The notes under the pieces were generated by a model, which saw only the letters and a list, made by a program, of their open reading frames with translations, ran no database searches and had not been told where the DNA came from. Shown in pieces: positions 8,549 through 17,598 of a stretch of DNA of 64,000 bases. Position numbers and translations under genes: made by a program. Each line of letters begins with the position of its first letter. The first letter of the stretch is position 1. This DNA comes from Microbispora hainanensis (GTDB lineage: Bacteria; Actinomycetota; Actinomycetes; Streptosporangiales; Streptosporangiaceae): assembly GCF_036186745.1 (NCBI RefSeq), contig NZ_CP108086.1, positions 4,030,001 to 4,094,000 of the forward strand. Direction: 5' to 3'.

Positions 8549-11500
8549 TTACTCGTGTAGTCGTCGGGCTTGTCCGAGGCGGTGGTAGGTGAAGGCCCAG
8601 CGGTCTTCGCCGACTTTGCGGCGGGTGTAGCGCTCGGGGTGCTGGTAGCGGTCGCGGTTGTGGAACTGGCAGGCCGGGCCCAGCAGCTTCAGGTCCGTGA
8701 GGCCGCCGGTGCTCCAGTTGTCGGCGTGGTCGATCTGGCACATGGTCGCCGGGAGCGGGCAGCCGTCGACCCAGCACGTGGCATACCGGGCGAAGATGGC
8801 CCGGCGCTGGGCAGGAGTGGCCAGGCGGACCTTGCGGCCCATGTCGAGGACCTGCCCGTCGGCGTTCATGACGATCCGGACCAACGTGCTGGTGCGGGCG
8901 AGCCGATGCACGCTGGAGACGGGCAGCACCTGCCCGGTCGCCAGCAGCAACCCCGGCGCGGTCCCCGGTGCCATCCCCAACGACGCCCCCAGGAACGTGC
9001 CTGCCGACGCTCCCAACGCCGACCCCAAGAACGCCCCGGGCATCGCGCCCGCCGACGCACCCGGAGATCCCGGTGACGCACCTTGCGCCGCTCCCCGCGA
9101 TGCCCCCTGTGCGGCTCCTTGCGATGCCTCCTGCGCCGTCTCCGGCGTCGCTCGCCCGGCTCCCGCTGCTGTTCCCGGAGTTCCCGCTGCCTGCGTCGCG
9201 CACGAGCACCGCGCGTCGCCACTGCACCGCCACGCGCCCTGGCTGCCGCACCGGCACGTGCCCTGGCCATGCCGGCAGTCCCCCGCAGTCCGAGGCCCAC
9301 CGTGGGTGTGATGAGCGGAGACATCCTCGGGAGGAGGATCCGGCCACACCGCCTCCGAAGGCGCTGCCTCCGAGGGCGCTGCCTCCGAGGGCGCTGCCTG
9401 CGATGGCGCTGCCTGCGATGGCGGCGCATCCGAAGCCGTCGCACCCGAAGGGGCTGTGTCCGAAGGGGCTGTGTCCGAAGGGGCTGTGCCCGAAGGGGCA
9501 GCGTGCGAAGGGGCTGTGTGCGAATGCCCGCCACCGTGAGCAGGCCATGCTGACGCACCCCGCCGGGCGTGGGTTGCTCCGGACTGGGCCGCGCCGCGAT
9601 CGCAGTCATCGCCCTCTGCAGGCGCGGTCGTGTCGCTCTCGGCAGAGCGGGTGCTCGCGGTGTCGTCGTCTTCGGCGGAGTCGGCGTTCGCGGTGTGGTC
9701 GCCCTCGGCGCAGGCGGTGTTCGCGGTGCTGCGCGGCTCGCACTCCCCACGCCGCCGCTCACCGGCCCCGCACTCACCCGCTCCCCAGCCACAAGGCTCC
9801 TCATCGCGAAGTCCGGTCGCGACGTCGCCGGAGCCAGCGGCAGGGTCGGTGGCGGGGACAGCCTCAGCAGTGTCGAGCTCGTCCGGGGTCTCGGGGCCGC
9901 CGGTGCCGCCCGCAGCACCCGGATCGCCCATCACGTCGGAGACGGCGTCGTCGGCCTGGCTGGGGTCGTCGGCGCTTCCGGTGGCGTCGGGGGCGTAGGC
10001 GTTGGTGTCGTCGGCGCTCTCCGCACCGGCATCTGCCCCGGCCTCGCCGGGAGCAGAGTCGCCCGTGTCGTCCCGGCTTTCCTCGAAGCCCCCGGCATCC
10101 CGCGCGTTTTCGGCGTGGTCGGTGGTGTCGTCGGCCTGGCTCGGCTCGTCAGTGCTTGCGGCGGGGTCGGGGACGTAGTCGCTGGGGGTGCTGTCGCCGA
10201 GGTCTGCGAAGTGGTCGCTGACCTCGTCGTCGGCGGCAGGGTCGGCGGTGTCTTGGGTGGCCGGGTCGGCGGGGTATGGGTTGTCGTCGCTGGGGTCGGT
10301 GGGGTCGGTGGGGTCGGCGGGGTCTTGGGTGGCCGGGTCGTCGGCGGTGGGGTCGGTGGTTTCGGGGTCGGTGGGGAGGGATTCGGCGCTGACCACGACG
10401 AGGAGCTCGGTGACGATCTTCTGCTCCAGCAGGGCGATCAGCGCGTCCGCCTGACGTACCGTCAGCGGGCGGTCATCCCCCTGTGCCCTCAGCTTGGCAT
10501 ACGCCTGCAACAACGCCATCAACCGGGCGCCGGCCTCACGCGGCAGGTAGAACTCCCCTTCCACGCCGCCGCCCTTACTGGTGCGGACCCGCAGGAACCG
10601 CCTCCCGTAATCGGCCCGCTCATCCCGCTCTTCCCCATCGGGGTCCAGCACCGCCCGCAGATGGCGGCCGGCCTTGGCGACCTCCGCCGCCCCCGCTTTA
10701 CTGGCCAGGTCCACCAAGATCGGCTCCGCCAGGCCGGCCTGCTCGTCGGTTAGTCCGGCCACAGCGGCGCAGATGGCCTCCACCACCCCCGCCGCCAACT
10801 CCCCTGTGGCGAACTTCTCCCGCACGGTGGGGAGGCGCGGCAGTTCCGCCCCCAACGTGAGCAGGCGGCCCGCACCGCCCACCGTCATCCCGGCGGCGGT
10901 GCGTAGCCAGCACCGGGTGGAGGCATGGCCGTGCTGCCTGGCCTGACCTGCTCGGTGGACCCGGCCGACGCGGTCGGCCAGGGCGCTGGTGATCCGGTCG
11001 CGGGCGAACAGCAACTCCTCCGCCTCGGCAAGGCACATGTCCACATCGTCGGGAAGCGGGGTCAGCGCCAGCTCTTGGGCCACCTCACGAACCGACCCCA
11101 CCACCACCCACGACGACCGCACACGACCACGACCGCGGCCACCCACACCGGAAGCACCCGCGTCAGCGGCATCACCACGGGCGCCATCCGCGCCAGAAGC
11201 ATCCGCGCCAGAAGCATCCGCGTCAGCAGCGTCCGCGCCATCGGCAGCCCCACCATCGGCAGTCCCACGGGCGGCGTCCGCGCGAGCGCCGTCCGTGCCA
11301 GCGGCGTTCGCACCGATGGCAGCCCCACGCACGGCGTTCGTGTCGTCGCTGTCTGCGCTGTCGGTGTCGGTGCCTGGGACGTCCGTCCCTGGGGCGTCCG
11401 TGGTCTGGGTGCCGGGCGTGCCGGCGGGCTGCCGGGGGCCAAAGTTGATGATCGGGAAGGGCTCACGGGCGGACGAGCCGTCGGACGACCACAGCGGCGA

Positions 11501-11584
11501 GTTGGCGATCAGACGGTCCCACCACTCACCGTCGGCATCGCTCGAACGACGAAGGCGCTCAGGATCGTCATCGAACAGATCCAT
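8549..11584 (-). CDS. DUF222 / HNH endonuclease (13E12-like), copy 1, with expanded low-complexity core
   Basis: A 1011-residue protein of the actinobacterial DUF222-HNH family, roughly double the usual 400-500 residues. A DUF222 region (about 170-400) and a C-terminal HNH nuclease motif are clear: [21 protein letters not shown] followed by [12 protein letters not shown] (about 930-965). Between them lie about 460 residues of Asp/Thr/Pro/Ala/Gly/Ser-rich low complexity. This includes a 15-bp array (five-residue APSxA units, about 9345-9530) and a GAAQGAS-type array (about 8968-9200). An N-terminal stretch (about 85-150) is another 15-bp array of DASGADA type. GGAGG precedes the ATG. Function in the family is unproven; DNA cutting and association with repeat-type mobile elements are proposed. 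A second copy lies at the right end of the window. Confidence 0.85.
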   Translation of the reverse strand: MDLFDDDPERLRRSSDADGEWWDRLIANSPLWSSDGSSAREPFPIINFGPRQPAGTPGTQTTDAPGTDVPGTDTDSADSDDTNAVRGAAIGANAAGTDGARADAARGTADGGAADGADAADADASGADASGADGARGDAADAGASGVGGRGRGRVRSSWVVVGSVREVAQELALTPLPDDVDMCLAEAEELLFARDRITSALADRVGRVHRAGQARQHGHASTRCWLRTAAGMTVGGAGRLLTLGAELPRLPTVREKFATGELAAGVVEAICAAVAGLTDEQAGLAEPILVDLASKAGAAEVAKAGRHLRAVLDPDGEERDERADYGRRFLRVRTSKGGGVEGEFYLPREAGARLMALLQAYAKLRAQGDDRPLTVRQADALIALLEQKIVTELLVVVSAESLPTDPETTDPTADDPATQDPADPTDPTDPSDDNPYPADPATQDTADPAADDEVSDHFADLGDSTPSDYVPDPAASTDEPSQADDTTDHAENARDAGGFEESRDDTGDSAPGEAGADAGAESADDTNAYAPDATGSADDPSQADDAVSDVMGDPGAAGGTGGPETPDELDTAEAVPATDPAAGSGDVATGLRDEEPCGWGAGECGAGERRRGECEPRSTANTACAEGDHTANADSAEDDDTASTRSAESDTTAPAEGDDCDRGAAQSGATHARRGASAWPAHGGGHSHTAPSHAAPSGTAPSDTAPSDTAPSGATASDAPPSQAAPSQAAPSEAAPSEAAPSEAVWPDPPPEDVSAHHTHGGPRTAGDCRHGQGTCRCGSQGAWRCSGDARCSCATQAAGTPGTAAGAGRATPETAQEASQGAAQGASRGAAQGASPGSPGASAGAMPGAFLGSALGASAGTFLGASLGMAPGTAPGLLLATGQVLPVSSVHRLARTSTLVRIVMNADGQVLDMGRKVRLATPAQRRAIFARYATCWVDGCPLPATMCQIDHADNWSTGGLTDLKLLGPACQFHNRDRYQHPERYTRRKVGEDRWAFTYHRLGQARRLHE
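9345..9530. repeat. 15-bp coding tandem array in DUF222 gene
   Basis: About twelve degenerate 15-bp units encode APSxA pentapeptides on the minus strand. The most regular part reads GCTGTGTCCGAAGGG-like on the plus strand. The frame is preserved throughout. Confidence 0.75.
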
Positions 11585-11598
11585 GGCACCTCCATCGA

Positions 11599-11675
11599 GT
11601 GATTCGAAAACTTGTATTAATTCTCTCGCGTCCTTGGGGCTAGTTCAAGATCAACTAGCAATCTCTTGGAATCAC
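11599..11675. promoter_or_regulatory. AT-rich island with nested inverted repeats upstream of DUF222 copy 1
   Basis: Outer arms GTGATTC (11599-11605) and GAATCAC (11669-11675) enclose inner arms CTAGTT (11640-11645) and AACTAG (11653-11658). The stretch is much richer in A+T than its surroundings and lies directly upstream of the DUF222 start codon, so it probably carries the promoter and an operator. Confidence 0.4.
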
Positions 11676-11713
11676 AGGTCGGGGACAGCAACGGTCCTGA
11701 CGTAGGTTTCGGC

Positions 11714-11762
11714 GGTCGGCGGTCGGCGGTCGGCGGTCGGCGGTCGGCGGTCGGCGGTCGGC
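11714..11762. repeat. 7-bp tandem repeat, seven perfect units
   Basis: Seven uninterrupted GGTCGGC units occupy the intergenic region upstream of the DUF222 gene. Confidence 0.9.
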
Positions 11763-11852
11763 AGGCAGACGGCCGGGCGCTCGGCGATCTCCCGACACGC
11801 GACGTCGGGGGCGCTGTGCGCGGAGGACGTCGCGGTCGGGCGGGAGCACTGT

Positions 11853-12082
11853 GCCGGGCAGTCGGGTCGCGGGTGGGTCGGGAGACGCGGGTTGCGGTGA
11901 AGTACGCCGCTGCGACGGGCCGGGACGCCTGGCCGGGCAGTCGGGTCGCGGGCGGGTGGGGAGACGCGGGTTGCGGTGAAATGCGCCACCGTGCCGGGCC
12001 GGGACGCCTGGCCGGGCAGTCGGGTCGCGGGCGGGTGGGGAGACGCGGGTTGCGGTGAAGTACGCCACCGCGCCGGGCCGGA
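11853..12082. repeat. 79-bp tandem repeat, nearly three copies
   Basis: Units containing GTCGGGTCGCGGG begin at 11861, 11940 and 12019, a strict 79-bp period with about 90 percent identity by eye. Because 79 is not a multiple of three, the copies run through all three reading frames. The repeat unit corresponds to the end of the degenerate histidine-kinase membrane domain beside it. Confidence 0.85.
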
Positions 12083-12360
12083 TCCACCCGGCGGGGGAGG
12101 GATGCCCCAGGTGATAGACGAAGACCGCGGTGACCGACAGCAGCAGCACGGCGATCGGCCATCGACGCCGGACGAGCAGGAGCGCACCGAGGACCAGCGC
12201 GAGGGGGACGACCCCGTCCCACGGGTTGCACACTCCCGTGGCGAGGGCGAGGGCGAGGGCGAGGGCGAGGGCGAGGGCGACGGCGAGGGCGACGGCGACG
12301 AAGACGACCACGGTGAGTACGGCGAAGCCGAGGTCGGCGATCCAGCCGTTCGGGTGACCC
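12060..12360 (-). pseudogene. Remnant of a histidine kinase N-terminal membrane domain
   Basis: Read on the minus strand from about 12360, the translation begins GWIADLGFAVLTVVVF. It then gives strongly hydrophobic segments and an LLLVRRRWPIAVLLL motif, then VFVYHLGHPSPAGW and AVAYFTATR. This matches the N-terminal sensor domain that precedes HisKA_3 in many actinomycete histidine kinases (recognised by pattern). No dimerisation or ATPase domain follows; the frame instead enters the 79-bp repeats. One membrane helix is stretched by a hexanucleotide array into an Ala-Leu repeat. No credible start codon or ribosome-binding site is seen. It is best read as a decayed gene; an alternative is a chance hydrophobic frame. 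Confidence 0.45.
12241..12300. repeat. GCGAGG hexanucleotide array, ten units
   Basis: Ten consecutive 6-bp units (GCGAGG with some GCGACG) encode alternating Ala-Leu/Val on the minus strand, within a membrane helix of the kinase remnant. Confidence 0.9.
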
Positions 12361-12630
12361 GGGGCGGCCGGACGGGCGAAGGCGGGTGCGGGCGCTGCGG
12401 CTAACCCGGTGGGCGACCCAGTGGCACCCGGTGGGTGACCCGGTGGGTGGCCCAGTCGGAGACGCTGTGTGCGATGCGGCCATGCGGGGCCTTCCCTCCG
12501 AGGCTGGCTGACGCCTCGCAACGTCAGGCCGGGCCGTGCCCGCATCGCGTTGTCCGGCCACAGGCACCTCGGCCCTGCTCCGTCCGGCGTACGGCTACTG
12601 CGCCGGGAGTATCCGGCCGGAAACGAAGCG

Positions 12631-12660
12631 GGTGCCCCGCGACTCGCGTCGCGGGGCACC
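12631..12660 (-). terminator. Hairpin terminator after the ThuA-domain gene
   Basis: A perfect 13-bp stem (GGTGCCCCGCGAC / GTCGCGGGGCACC) with a 4-base loop lies about 45 bp past the stop codon of the large secreted protein. There is no U-tract, as is common in high-GC actinobacteria. Confidence 0.8.
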
Positions 12661-12705
12661 CCGGGTGGCCGCAAACCGGCCGGCCAGTGCGGCTCAGCGG
12701 TACGG

Positions 12706-15700
12706 TCAGCGGCAGGTGGCCGCCGTGTAGGCCGCGTCGTACGACGAGGTGACCTCCGTGCCGTCGATCGTGGCGGTGCCGGTCACGGTGACCGTGCCCG
12801 CGTCGATCTGCCCGGCCCGGGTGTTGAAGGACTGGTAGGCCTTCTTGCCCGGGGCCACATCGCTCACCGTCTTGGCGCCGTACGGCGTGGTCAGCGTGAC
12901 CGTCGCGGGCACGTCACCGTCGTTCACGGCGGTCACGGCGAGGTGCGCCGAGGTGCCGACGCAGCGGGACTCGGCCGTCACGGTCAGCTCGACCTTCGGC
13001 CCGTCCTTCGGGTCGCGGACGAGCGTGAAGTCGTCCACGTCGAAGTCGGCCCCGGTGAACACCAGGTAGAGCTTCGCCGTCCCGGAGGGGACGTTCGTGA
13101 GCGGCGTGGAGACGTCCTCGTACGACTCCCAGCCGCCGGTGTTGGGGACGGTGACGGTGCCGAGCACGGGGCCGGTCGGGGAACCGGTCCGGATCTCGAA
13201 GCCGCCGCTCGGGTTGGGCGAGGCCACCCGCGCCGTGAACCGGGTGACGCCGGTCAGGTCGATCCCGTCGTACGCCGCCCAGTCGCCGGGGTTGACATAG
13301 CCGAGCACGGTGCCGCCGTGCGCGGGGGCGTGCGGGTAGGTGTCCACGCCGTTCGCCTCGGTCCAGCTCTCGGCCTGGACGGTGACGTCGCCCGTCGCCG
13401 GGCCGAGCTCCTTGATGCGGATGTTCCGGAACGACACCTCGTCGCCGTCGCCGTGGTTCTGGATGCCCACGTAGCCCTGCTGGAGGGACCGCGCCGGATC
13501 GGTGTTGACGAAGTCGTTGATCTTCACGCCGTTCAGGAAGACTTGCAGGCGCTCGCCCTCCACGCGGATCTCGTAGGTGTTCCACTGGCCGGGCGGGTTG
13601 AGCGCGGCGTCCCTGGCCTTGAGGTCCGCCGACTGGAAGCCGTAGACCGACCCGGTGGTCTTCTCCGGCACGTCCGTGGCGTCGATCTGGATCTCGTAGC
13701 CGTTGTCGACGGCCGACCACGGGTCGTCCGAGGCGGGGAAGCCGACGAAGACGCCCGAGTTGTCGTCGCCGTTCATCTTCCAGTCGAGCTTGAGCGAGTA
13801 GGAGTGGAACTCCTTCGCCTTGTACCAGAACAGCCCCAGGCCGCCGTGCGAGGTCAGCGTGCCGTCGGTCTCGGTGAAGCCGCCCGGCCCGGCCTGCTCC
13901 CAGCCGGTGGTGCCGCCATCGTAGAGCGTGGTGTAGCCGGTCTCGGGACGGCAGTCGGCCTTGAGGTCGCCCATGGCGTACCGGATGCCGCCGAGCAGGT
14001 GCTGCCGGAACGCCGGCTCGGAGAAGGACGCCGCGGTGTGGCCGCCGCCCGTGTAGAACGACCGGCCGCCCTGATATTCCTTGCACCACGCGATCGGGTG
14101 GTCCTCGCCCATCTTCCCGCCGGAGTAGGACTTCTCGTCCAGCGTGGCCAGCACGTGGGCGGTGCTGCGGGCGTTGGTGCGGTAGTCGTACCACTCGTCG
14201 GTGCGGGTCCACGCCGTCCCGAGGTGGGCGGTCGCCGGGTGGGCCCGGTCCTCCACCTTCACGGTCGCCTGCTGTACGGCGGGGTGCGAGGCGAACCACG
14301 CCCCGACCAGGCCGCCGTAGAACGGCCAGTCATATTCGGTGTCGGCCGCCGCGTGGATGCCGGCGTAGCCGCCGCCCGCCTTGACGTACGACTCGAAGGC
14401 CGCCTGCTGGGCGTCGTTCAGCACGTCGCCCGTGGTGCTGAGGAACACCACGGCCTTGTACTTCGCCAGGTTCTGGGTGGTGAAGACGGCCGGGTCCTCG
14501 GTCGCGGTGACCCTGAAGCCCAGGTCCTTGATGGCCTGGATGCCGGCCGGGATGGAGTCGTGCCGGAAGCCGGCCGTACGGGAGAAGACCAGGACCTCGC
14601 CCTCGCCGCTGCCCGGGGCCGTCGAGGTCGTCCACTTCTGCGCGTTGCTGCCGTCACAGGTCTTGATGACCATCTGCCCGGTGTTCGAGCCGTCGAGGCA
14701 CTTGCCCGACTGCGGGTTCTTGATGGTGCCGTCCGTCCCGATCGTCCAGATCTGCGCGGGGACGTTCGCGACGCAGTCCCAGATCTGCACCCGCGTGCCG
14801 TCGGCGGTGCCGCCGTTGGACACGTCGAGGCACTTGCCGAGCGAGCGGATCGTGGAGCCGTTGACGCTCCAGACCTGCGCGCCGGTGTCGTTGCACTGGT
14901 AGAGCTGCACCTTGGTGCCGTTGGCCGGGTCGGCGTTCGCGACGTCGAGGCACAGGCCGCCGGCGTTGACGATCGGTCCGGGGCTGCCGCCCGTGGGCGG
15001 TTCGGCCGTCAGCGTGAAGTCGTCCACGTCGAACAGCGCCCCGTCGTTGCCCTTGAAGTAGAGGTAGAGCTCGGTCGTCCCGGCCGGGGCGTTCGCGAGC
15101 GGCGCGGAGACGTCGGTGAACGTCTCCCAGCTTCCGGTGACGGGCACGCTCACCTTGCCCAGCAGGGTGCCGGTCGGCGAGCCCGCGCGGACCTCGATGG
15201 TGCCGCCCCTCCCGCCGGAGGAGACGCGGGCCGCGATCCCCTTGGCCGTGGTCAGCGTGTAGGGCTTGAAGGAGATCCAGTCGCCGTTGTCGATGTCGCC
15301 CACGGTCCTGCCGCCGTGCGCCGGCGCCTTGTTGATGGGGTTGACGCCCTGGGAGGCGGTGTAGTGCTCGGCCTGGCGGTGCCGCGGCTGCAGGATGTGC
15401 TGGGCGTGGGTGGTCAGCCCGCCCTTGTCGGTGTATTCGGCGTCGAACACGGCGAAGATGTTCGCCGCGTCGTCGTGCTCGCCGTCCACGGGGATGGTCA
15501 GCTCGCCCGAGCATCCGTTCTTGGAGCTGATCTGGTGGCCGTGGCTGTCGTGGCCGAGCACGTACGTCATCTTGACCTTGGCGCAGTCGACGTCGCCGTC
15601 CTCAGGGTCGGTGACCTTGATCGTGAACGGGACAGAGTCGCCCCACTGGAACAGGCTGCCCTCGACGGGCGTCTCGATGGTCACCGTCGGCGCGGTGTTG

Positions 15701-17454
15701 CCCGCCGTGACGACCACGCTCGCGCTGCCGCTGTTGCCCGCGGGGTCGCGCACGGTCAGCGTCGCGGTGAACGTGCCGTCCTCGTCGTACGTCTTGACCG
15801 GGTTCGCCTCGGTGGAGCTGGTGCCGTCGCCGAAGTCCCAGGAGTAGGTGAGCGCGGCGCCCTCGGGGTCGGCGGAGCCGGCCGAGGAGAAGGTGACGGT
15901 GAGGGGCGTCTTGCCCGAGGTCTTGTCGGCCTTGGCCACGGCGATGGGGGAGCGGTCGCGGCCCTTGATGTACTCGAAGCGATACAGCGCCGAGTTGGCG
16001 TCGCCGTTGAAGTAGCCGGTGCCGTAGTCGAGCACGTACAGCGCGCCGTCCGGACCGAACGCCAGGTCCATGATCTGCGTGCCGGTCCACGGGAAGTCGG
16101 CGATGTCGCCGCGCGTCCCGTCGGCCTGCACGTCGATCGCCTTGATCCACCGGCGGCCGAACTCGCCCGCGAACAGGTGCCCGTCCAGGTCCTGCGGGAA
16201 CTTGACCGCCGAGTCGAGCGCGGGGTCGTAGTGGTAGACCGGCCCGCCCATGGGCGACTCGGAGCCGCTGCCGAACTCGGGCGGCGAGCCGGCGTCGCCG
16301 CCGTACCTGATCCACGCGGGCTGGGCGGGCGGCAGCGTACGCTGCCCGGTGTTGCGCGGGGAGGCGTTGACCGGGCCGCCGGCGCAGTCGTACTTCGCCC
16401 CGGAGGGGCCGGAGGGGAACGTGAAGGCGTTGTAGGTCTCGGCCGGCGTGTTGGTGCCCGTGCAGTAGGGCCAGCCGTAGTTGCCGGCCCGGGTGACCCG
16501 GTTGAACTCGACCTGGCCGCTCGGCCCCCGGTTGGGGTCGCTGGTGCCGGCGTCGGGGCCGTAGTCGCCGACGTAGACGACGCCCGTGGCCTTGTCGACG
16601 CTCAGCCGGAACGGGTTGCGGAAGCCCATGGCGTAGATCTCGGGCCGCGTGCCGGGAGTGCCCGGCGGGAACAGGTTGCCCTCGGGGATGTCGTAGGTCC
16701 CGTCGGGCTTGACCTTGATGCGCAGGATCTTGCCGCGCAGGTCGTTGGTGTTGCCCGCGCTGCGCTGGGCGTCGTACGCGGGGTTGCGGTCGGGCCGCTC
16801 GTCGATCGGGGCGTAGCCGGACGAGTCGAAGGGGTTGCTGTCGTCGCCGGTCGAGAGATAGAGGTTGCCTTCGGCGTCGAAGTCCATGTCGCCGCCCACG
16901 TGGCAGCAGATGCCGCGGTCGGCGGGCACGTCGAGGATCTTGACCTCGCTGTCCTTGTCGAGCGTCCAGTCGGGCTTGACGGTGAACCTGGACAGCCGGT
17001 TCACGCCCTTCCAGGCGGAGAAGTCCGACGCGGTGGCCGGAGCGTCGCCGTCAGGCGTGTCGAGCCGGGGCGCGTAGTAGAGGTAGATGAACCGGTTTGT
17101 CGCGAAGCCCGGGTCGGCGGCGACTCCCTGGAGCCCCTCCTCGTCGTGGGTGTAGACGTTCAGCGTGCCGACCACGGTCGTGTCGCCGCGCGCGTCGGTG
17201 CGCCGCAGGACACCCTCGCGCGCGGTGTGCAGCACCGACAGGTCGGGCAGCACGGTCATCGTCATCGGCTCGCCCATCTCGGCGACGCCCTTGGCCAGCT
17301 CCACGCGCTGGTAGTCGGCGGCCTCGATGGGCGCCGCGTGCGCCTGTGCGGGCGCGGCCGGGGTGAGCACGGTCACGCCCGTGAAGGCCAGGAGTAGGGC
17401 GCAGGTCTGCGCGATCCGTTTTCTGGCGCGATCGGTCGGCCGCCTGGGGGGCAT
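12706..17454 (-). CDS. Secreted multidomain GSDH-PKD-CBM6-ricin-ThuA-DUF1080-CBM6 protein
   Basis: A 1582-residue exported protein. Order: signal peptide (about 1-39); glucose/sorbosone-dehydrogenase beta-propeller (about 48-498; CCHVGGDMDF, GFRNPFRLSVD, AGNYGWPYC); PKD domain (about 499-582; SWDFGDGTSSTEANP); an Ig-like stretch to about 690; CBM6 (about 695-817); ricin-type beta-trefoil (about 825-938, repeated GKCLDVSN and QxW motifs); ThuA domain (about 950-1162; GYAGIHAAADTEYDW, FYTGGGHT); DUF1080/3-keto-disaccharide hydrolase (about 1170-1348; EFHSYSLKLDWKM, NSGVFVGFP); second CBM6 (about 1358-1481); C-terminal Ig-like tail. The start is the ATG with GGAAG seven bases upstream and a good signal peptide; a longer frame adds 18 residues. 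DUF1080 proteins hydrolyse 3-keto-glycosides, so a role in oxidative breakdown of a glycoside is plausible. The substrate is unknown. Confidence 0.9.
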   Translation of the reverse strand: MPPRRPTDRARKRIAQTCALLLAFTGVTVLTPAAPAQAHAAPIEAADYQRVELAKGVAEMGEPMTMTVLPDLSVLHTAREGVLRRTDARGDTTVVGTLNVYTHDEEGLQGVAADPGFATNRFIYLYYAPRLDTPDGDAPATASDFSAWKGVNRLSRFTVKPDWTLDKDSEVKILDVPADRGICCHVGGDMDFDAEGNLYLSTGDDSNPFDSSGYAPIDERPDRNPAYDAQRSAGNTNDLRGKILRIKVKPDGTYDIPEGNLFPPGTPGTRPEIYAMGFRNPFRLSVDKATGVVYVGDYGPDAGTSDPNRGPSGQVEFNRVTRAGNYGWPYCTGTNTPAETYNAFTFPSGPSGAKYDCAGGPVNASPRNTGQRTLPPAQPAWIRYGGDAGSPPEFGSGSESPMGGPVYHYDPALDSAVKFPQDLDGHLFAGEFGRRWIKAIDVQADGTRGDIADFPWTGTQIMDLAFGPDGALYVLDYGTGYFNGDANSALYRFEYIKGRDRSPIAVAKADKTSGKTPLTVTFSSAGSADPEGAALTYSWDFGDGTSSTEANPVKTYDEDGTFTATLTVRDPAGNSGSASVVVTAGNTAPTVTIETPVEGSLFQWGDSVPFTIKVTDPEDGDVDCAKVKMTYVLGHDSHGHQISSKNGCSGELTIPVDGEHDDAANIFAVFDAEYTDKGGLTTHAQHILQPRHRQAEHYTASQGVNPINKAPAHGGRTVGDIDNGDWISFKPYTLTTAKGIAARVSSGGRGGTIEVRAGSPTGTLLGKVSVPVTGSWETFTDVSAPLANAPAGTTELYLYFKGNDGALFDVDDFTLTAEPPTGGSPGPIVNAGGLCLDVANADPANGTKVQLYQCNDTGAQVWSVNGSTIRSLGKCLDVSNGGTADGTRVQIWDCVANVPAQIWTIGTDGTIKNPQSGKCLDGSNTGQMVIKTCDGSNAQKWTTSTAPGSGEGEVLVFSRTAGFRHDSIPAGIQAIKDLGFRVTATEDPAVFTTQNLAKYKAVVFLSTTGDVLNDAQQAAFESYVKAGGGYAGIHAAADTEYDWPFYGGLVGAWFASHPAVQQATVKVEDRAHPATAHLGTAWTRTDEWYDYRTNARSTAHVLATLDEKSYSGGKMGEDHPIAWCKEYQGGRSFYTGGGHTAASFSEPAFRQHLLGGIRYAMGDLKADCRPETGYTTLYDGGTTGWEQAGPGGFTETDGTLTSHGGLGLFWYKAKEFHSYSLKLDWKMNGDDNSGVFVGFPASDDPWSAVDNGYEIQIDATDVPEKTTGSVYGFQSADLKARDAALNPPGQWNTYEIRVEGERLQVFLNGVKINDFVNTDPARSLQQGYVGIQNHGDGDEVSFRNIRIKELGPATGDVTVQAESWTEANGVDTYPHAPAHGGTVLGYVNPGDWAAYDGIDLTGVTRFTARVASPNPSGGFEIRTGSPTGPVLGTVTVPNTGGWESYEDVSTPLTNVPSGTAKLYLVFTGADFDVDDFTLVRDPKDGPKVELTVTAESRCVGTSAHLAVTAVNDGDVPATVTLTTPYGAKTVSDVAPGKKAYQSFNTRAGQIDAGTVTVTGTATIDGTEVTSSYDAAYTAATCR

Positions 17455-17573
17455 GGCGGAGCTTCCTTTCCTTCGAGGGCCCGCGTGTTCGGCACGCGCG
17501 CGCTTCACAAACCCGCCGCTCTGGCGGTGATTCGCCCCGAAGGTAAGCTTCTTTTTGAGAGTTGTGAAGATAG

Positions 17574-17583
17574 TTCGCGCGAA
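17574..17583. promoter_or_regulatory. Palindrome upstream of the ThuA-domain gene
   Basis: TTCGCGCGAA, a perfect 10-bp palindrome in the promoter-proximal, comparatively AT-rich region 17530-17600. It is a candidate operator; the regulator is unknown. Confidence 0.3.
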
Positions 17584-17598
17584 ACGACGTAACTTTTG

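Noticed and set aside
11853-12082. CRISPR-like spacing of repeats
   Set aside because: Units are directly adjacent 79-bp tandem copies without variable spacers, and no cas genes are present.
12469-17397. Very long open frame antisense to the ThuA-domain gene
   Set aside because: It is a mirror frame caused by strong GC bias at third codon positions. It has no recognisable domain, while the opposite strand encodes a clear multidomain protein.
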